Assembly: GCF_001559865.1 (NCBI RefSeq)
Contig: NZ_LOHE01000064.1
Span: 1 to 38,191, forward strand
Direction of reading: 5' to 3'
DNA length: 38,191 bases
From: Abyssisolibacter fermentans
GTDB taxonomy: Bacteria > Bacillota > Clostridia > Tissierellales > MCWD3
The position numbers were made by a program, and so were the translations under genes. Shown piece by piece: positions 34,999 to 38,191 of the stretch (positions within the stretch are counted from its first letter, which is position 1; every line of letters starts with the position of its first letter). Under the pieces are notes generated by a model. That model worked only from the letters and a program-made list of their open reading frames with translations, was not told where the DNA came from and made no database searches.

Positions 34999-35040
34999 GG
35001 GACGGTTCTTCTTGGGTGTAAACCCAAAAAGAACCGTCCC
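34999..35040. repeat. GGGACGGTTCTT palindromic element in the hut operon
   Basis: GGGACGGTTCTT and AAGAACCGTCCC form the outer stem, and TTGGGT/ACCCAA a further inner stem. Just upstream (34948-34993) is a degenerate unit with AGGGACGGTTTCTT and an ACCCAT/ATGGGT stem. The unit lies in the 119-base gap between hutU and ftcD. This palindrome type is familiar from clostridial genomes as a dispersed REP-like repeat; that is recollection, not a search. It may also affect read-through or transcript stability. Confidence 0.7.
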
Positions 35041-35063
35041 TTGAGAAAGAAGGAGGAAAAAAG

Positions 35064-35963
35064 ATGTCTGGATTAAATAAAATAGTAGAATGTGTACCTA
35101 ACTTTAGTGAAGGTAGAGATTTAAAAAAAATAGAAAAAATAGTTGACTCATTTAGAGGGAAAAAGGGTGTTAAGCTTTTAGATTATAGTAATGATGAAGA
35201 TCATAACAGATGTGTTGTAACTGTAGTTGGTGAGCCAGAGGAGTTAAAGAAAGCAGTAGTAGAAGCTATAGGTACAGCAATAGAAGTTATAGATATGAAT
35301 GTTCATGAGGGACAACATCCAAGAATGGGAGCTACTGATGTAGTACCATTTATACCAATAAGAAATGTGACAATGCAGGAAGCTGTAGACCTTTCAAAGG
35401 AAGTTGCAAAAGAAGTATCAGAAAAATATAACTTGCCAATATTCTTATACGAAAAATCAGCTTCTTCAAAAGAAAGAGAAAACTTATCAAAGGTAAGAAA
35501 AGGACAGTTTGAAGGAATGAAGGAAAAACTTAAACAACCAGAGTGGAAACCTGATTTTGGACCAGATGAAATTCATCCAACTGCTGGTGTAACAGCAATA
35601 GGAGCAAGAATGCCTTTGATTGCATACAACGTAAATCTAAATACTTCTGACCTTGAAATAGCTAACAAAATAGCAAAGAAAGTTAGACACATAGGTGGAG
35701 GATTGAGATTTTGTAAAGCAATGGGAGTAGAACTTAAAGATAGAGGAATAACTCAAGTTTCAATGAACTTAACAGATTATACAAAGACTACAATATACAG
35801 TGCATTTGAGTTAATTAGAATAGAAGCAAAAAGATATGGAGTAAGTATTGTAGGAAGTGAAGTAATAGGACTTGTACCTATGGCTGCTTTAATAGATTGT
35901 GCTGAGTATTATTTAGGTATTGAGGATTTTTCAATAGATCAAGTACTTGAAGCAAAATTGTAA
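35064..35963 (+). CDS. ftcD: Glutamate formimidoyltransferase
   Basis: A 299-residue enzyme (EC 2.1.2.5) that moves the formimino group from N-formiminoglutamate to tetrahydrofolate. The start KIVECVPNFSEGRD, then NVHEGQHPRMGATDVVPFIP with the catalytic histidine, and PTAGVTAIGARMPLIAYNVN are family signatures. In mammals this domain is fused to the cyclodeaminase; here they are separate, as in many Firmicutes. The ATG follows AGGAGGAAAAAAG. It is preceded by the GGGACGG palindrome and followed by hutI after 11 bases. Confidence 0.95.
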   Translation: MSGLNKIVECVPNFSEGRDLKKIEKIVDSFRGKKGVKLLDYSNDEDHNRCVVTVVGEPEELKKAVVEAIGTAIEVIDMNVHEGQHPRMGATDVVPFIPIRNVTMQEAVDLSKEVAKEVSEKYNLPIFLYEKSASSKERENLSKVRKGQFEGMKEKLKQPEWKPDFGPDEIHPTAGVTAIGARMPLIAYNVNLNTSDLEIANKIAKKVRHIGGGLRFCKAMGVELKDRGITQVSMNLTDYTKTTIYSAFELIRIEAKRYGVSIVGSEVIGLVPMAALIDCAEYYLGIEDFSIDQVLEAKL

Positions 35964-35974
35964 GGAGTGATTTA

Positions 35975-37225
35975 ATGAAAGGAAATATCTTAATAAAAAA
36001 TGCTTCCGAGGTTGTTACTTGTCATGGATTTAATGCTAAAGCTGGCAAAGAAATGTCAGACTTACACATAATAAATGATGGTGCAATTGTAATTGAAAAT
36101 GGTATTATTAAAGCCGTTGGTAAGACGGAAGATATTTTAAAAGAATATGATGAAAATAAATATAATGTTATTGATGCTATGAATAAATCTGTTTTACCTG
36201 GCTTTGTAGATTCTCATACACACTTTGTATTTGGAGGTTATAGAGCGGAGGAATTCTCATGGAGAATAAACGGTGACAGCTATATGGAAATAATGAACAG
36301 AGGTGGAGGAATAGTTAACTCTGTTGATGCTACAAGAGCAGCAAGTAAAGAAGAATTGATTATAGAAGGTAAGAAAAGACTTGATTCAATGTTATCTTTT
36401 GGTGTAACAAGTGTTGAAGGGAAAAGTGGGTACGGACTAGATTTTGAAACAGAGATTAAACAATTAGAGGTTATGAAAGAGTTAAATAAATCTCATCCAA
36501 TAGATATTTATTCAACATTTTTAGGAGCCCATGCAGTTCCTAAGGATTATAAAGGTAGAACGGATGAATTTATAGATTACTTAATAGATAATGTTATGCC
36601 AACAGTTGTTGATAAAAAATTAGCGGAGTTTTGTGATGTATTCTGTGAAAAAAATGTATTTTCTATAGAGCAGTCAAGAAAGCTTTTAACTAAGGCAAAA
36701 GAAATGGGAATGAAACTAAAGCTACATGCCGATGAAATTGTACAGCTTGGAGGATCAGAGTTGGCAGCAGAATTAAATGCAATATCAGCGGATCATCTTT
36801 TGCAAGCTTCAGACAAAGGTATCAAGGATATGGCTAAAGCAAATGTAATAACAACCTTATTACCTGCTACAGCTTTTAGCTTAAAAGAAGATTTTGCCAG
36901 AGGAAGATATATGATAGACAATAACTGTGCAGTAGCATTAGCCAGTGATTTAAATCCAGGCAGCTGCTATACTGAATCTATACCATTAATATTTGCATTA
37001 GCAGTATTGTATATGAAATTTAGTGTAGAAGAAGCTATAACAGCATTAACTATCAACGGTGCGGCAGCTGTTGATATGGCAGATATAATAGGAAGTATTG
37101 ACGTTGGTAAAAAAGGCGACGTTATAGTTTTAGAACATCCATCTTACAAATTTATACCATATCATATTGGTGTTAGTGTAGTTGAGAAGGTTATAAAAGA
37201 TGGAGTTTTAGTATTTGAAAAATAA
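35975..37225 (+). CDS. hutI: Imidazolonepropionase HutI
   Basis: A 416-residue amidohydrolase (EC 3.5.2.7) that opens imidazolone propionate to N-formiminoglutamate. The metal site is visible as HxH (His81, His83 in PGFVDSHTHFVFGG), KLHADEI with a further histidine, and the late SDLNPG with the catalytic Asp. EGKSGYGLDFETEIKQLEVM and FLGAHAVPKDY are typical of HutI. The ATG follows AAGGAGTGA. It supplies the substrate of the upstream ftcD enzyme. The cyclodeaminase gene follows by 15 bases. Confidence 0.96.
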   Translation: MKGNILIKNASEVVTCHGFNAKAGKEMSDLHIINDGAIVIENGIIKAVGKTEDILKEYDENKYNVIDAMNKSVLPGFVDSHTHFVFGGYRAEEFSWRINGDSYMEIMNRGGGIVNSVDATRAASKEELIIEGKKRLDSMLSFGVTSVEGKSGYGLDFETEIKQLEVMKELNKSHPIDIYSTFLGAHAVPKDYKGRTDEFIDYLIDNVMPTVVDKKLAEFCDVFCEKNVFSIEQSRKLLTKAKEMGMKLKLHADEIVQLGGSELAAELNAISADHLLQASDKGIKDMAKANVITTLLPATAFSLKEDFARGRYMIDNNCAVALASDLNPGSCYTESIPLIFALAVLYMKFSVEEAITALTINGAAAVDMADIIGSIDVGKKGDVIVLEHPSYKFIPYHIGVSVVEKVIKDGVLVFEK

Positions 37226-37240
37226 CAAGGAGTTGATAAT

Positions 37241-37861
37241 ATGCTCATAGATTTAAGTATAAAAGAATTTATAGAGGAAACTGCTTCTGATTCTCCAGCA
37301 CCCGGCGGAGGGAGTATATCTGCTTTAAGCGGTGCAATAGCAGTTAGTTTAGCAGAGATGGTAGCTAATTTGACTGTTGGCAAAAAGAAATATGAAGATG
37401 TAGAAGATAGTATGAAGGAAATACTAGAAAAAGGCGAGATTTACAGAAAAGATTTAACTGATGGAATAGACGAAGATACTGATGCTTTCAATAAAGTAAT
37501 GTCAGCATTCAAGCTTCCAAAGAATACTGATGAAGATAAAGAATTAAGAAAGCTAAAAATTCAAGAAGCTATGAAAAATGCAGCTTTAGTACCACTAAAG
37601 ACAGCACAGAAGAGCTATGAGTTTATGAAATATATTAAAAATGCAATAACTAAAGGAAACAGTAATGCAGTAACAGACGCAGCAGTAGCAGCAATGATGG
37701 CAAGAACAGCAGTGCTTGGTGCACTATATAATGTAAAAATAAATCTAGGTTCAATAAAGGATGAAGAGTTTAAAGAACAAGTTTCTAAAAAGGTTACTGA
37801 GTTAGAAGAAAATGTTATTGAAATGGAAAAAGAAATTTTATCTTACGTAAAAGAATTATAA
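37241..37861 (+). CDS. fchA: Formiminotetrahydrofolate cyclodeaminase
   Basis: A 206-residue helical enzyme (EC 4.3.1.4) releasing ammonia from 5-formimino-tetrahydrofolate to give 5,10-methenyl-tetrahydrofolate. SPAPGGGSISALSGAIAVSL and AEMVANLTVGKKKY at the N-terminus are the family signature, with VTDAAVAAMMARTAVLGALY near residue 155. RBS AAGGAGTTGA precedes the ATG. It closes the operon: urocanate is turned into glutamate, ammonia and a one-carbon folate unit. A strong terminator follows. Confidence 0.94.
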   Translation: MLIDLSIKEFIEETASDSPAPGGGSISALSGAIAVSLAEMVANLTVGKKKYEDVEDSMKEILEKGEIYRKDLTDGIDEDTDAFNKVMSAFKLPKNTDEDKELRKLKIQEAMKNAALVPLKTAQKSYEFMKYIKNAITKGNSNAVTDAAVAAMMARTAVLGALYNVKINLGSIKDEEFKEQVSKKVTELEENVIEMEKEILSYVKEL

Positions 37862-37862
37862 G

Positions 37863-37890
37863 CAGACTGTATTCAATCAGTCTGTTTTTT
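37863..37890 (+). terminator. Rho-independent terminator after the hut genes
   Basis: CAGACTG and CAGTCTG pair around an eight-base loop and run into TTTTTT. It starts one base after the fchA stop codon. Confidence 0.88.
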
Positions 37891-37972
37891 GTTTCAATAA
37901 CTAAATTTAACAAATAAAAAATTCTCTTTTAAACAAATATTTTTATTGTTGAGCTATATAATTCATTTTTAT

Positions 37973-38056
37973 AACAAGGCGCAATTGTCCTCCAATCTCT
38001 ATAGGCGGCGGATACCGATTAGATTTAACAGGCGGTGTGAAATCTTGGGCCTCGTT
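37973..38056. other. GC-richer structured patch of unknown type
   Basis: AACAAGGC and GCCTCGTT are near-perfect inverted ends (one A-C mismatch) around an inside hairpin AGATTT/AAATCT. Base composition is clearly more GC-rich than the flanks. On the minus strand, 37943-38065 is an open frame of 40 codons from a TTG, including TPPVKSNRYPPPIEIGGQLR. It could be an insertion sequence end, a gene remnant or a structured RNA. It does not match a riboswitch I can recognise. Confidence 0.45.
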
Positions 38057-38098
38057 GAAATACAAATAAAAAATATTGAAAAGTAAAATCTTGAAATG

Positions 38099-38127
38099 TT
38101 TACAGATTTATAAAATATTGCTATAAT
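38099..38127 (+). promoter_or_regulatory. Sigma-A-type promoter for a gene beyond the right edge
   Basis: TTTACA at 38099-38104 and TATAAT at 38122-38127 are separated by 17 bases, a near-consensus housekeeping promoter. Transcription would start near 38134 and run out of the window. No start codon with a ribosome binding site is seen before the edge. Confidence 0.6.
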
Positions 38128-38191
38128 AGCAATGATTAAACAATATTTTCGAATAAATAATTCTTATAAATAAATGAAAATATTAATCCCC

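Noticed and set aside
37973-38056. Riboswitch or 4.5S/6S-type RNA
   Set aside because: The paired ends and GC content raised the idea, but no conserved core of a known riboswitch or small RNA could be matched; kept only as an unknown structured patch.

Overview
The window is AT-rich, densely coding DNA from a low-GC, Gram-positive-type anaerobe, most likely class Clostridia. Signs of this are the [FeFe]-hydrogenase maturases HydF and HydE, a ClpE-type ATPase, an SLH-domain surface protein, strong AGGAGG-type ribosome binding sites, frequent TTG/GTG starts, and histidine degradation through separate glutamate formimidoyltransferase and cyclodeaminase enzymes. No rRNA, tRNA, CRISPR array, prophage or complete insertion sequence was seen. 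Genus is not assigned.

Layout. 1-2.6 kb: a KTSC-like small protein, a lipoprotein and a sodium:solute symporter-family protein. 2.6-7.2 kb, minus strand: a secreted SLH/MORN/transglutaminase-like protein and a Cache-type chemoreceptor. 8.1-10.4 kb: hydF-hydE, preceded by a long leader with its own promoter and terminator. 10.6-13.6 kb: an accessory patch with an exported orphan, a lone PucR-type HTH protein, and a tandemly duplicated pair of small membrane-protein genes followed by a 43-residue membrane peptide. 14.4-18.9 kb: clpE-like, a SanA/YdcF-like protein and a MATE exporter. 19.1-22.8 kb: response regulator, sensor kinase and HtrA protease, an apparent envelope-stress module. 23.5-26.1 kb: a DUF554 membrane protein, a YbaK-type deacylase, an EamA transporter and a flavin-reductase-like protein. 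26.5-29.2 kb: a nitrilase-superfamily hydrolase and a YgiQ radical SAM protein. 29.4-32.6 kb: malic enzyme, two TVP38 paralogues and a small exported protein. 32.9-37.9 kb: hutU-ftcD-hutI-fchA, converting urocanate to glutamate and methenyl-tetrahydrofolate. Histidine ammonia-lyase is not in the window.

The most unusual content is non-coding. A family of intergenic elements with inverted ends (CCCTGATTATTCATA at the left, TATGAATAATCTGGG at the right) occurs five times, with a sixth internal fragment. The five copies with recognisable ends all lie upstream of a gene, with the same end facing the start codon (mcp, clpE, the DUF554 gene, the nitrilase gene, hutU). Two copies contain a 45-base submodule, doubled in the largest one. 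Separate hairpin repeats lie after the MATE and YgiQ genes (two near-identical copies of about 155 bases), in the hut operon (a GGGACGGTTCTT palindrome), and between the SLH and chemoreceptor genes. The duplicated membrane-protein pair with Spo0A-box-like sites upstream is the best candidate for an undescribed protein system.
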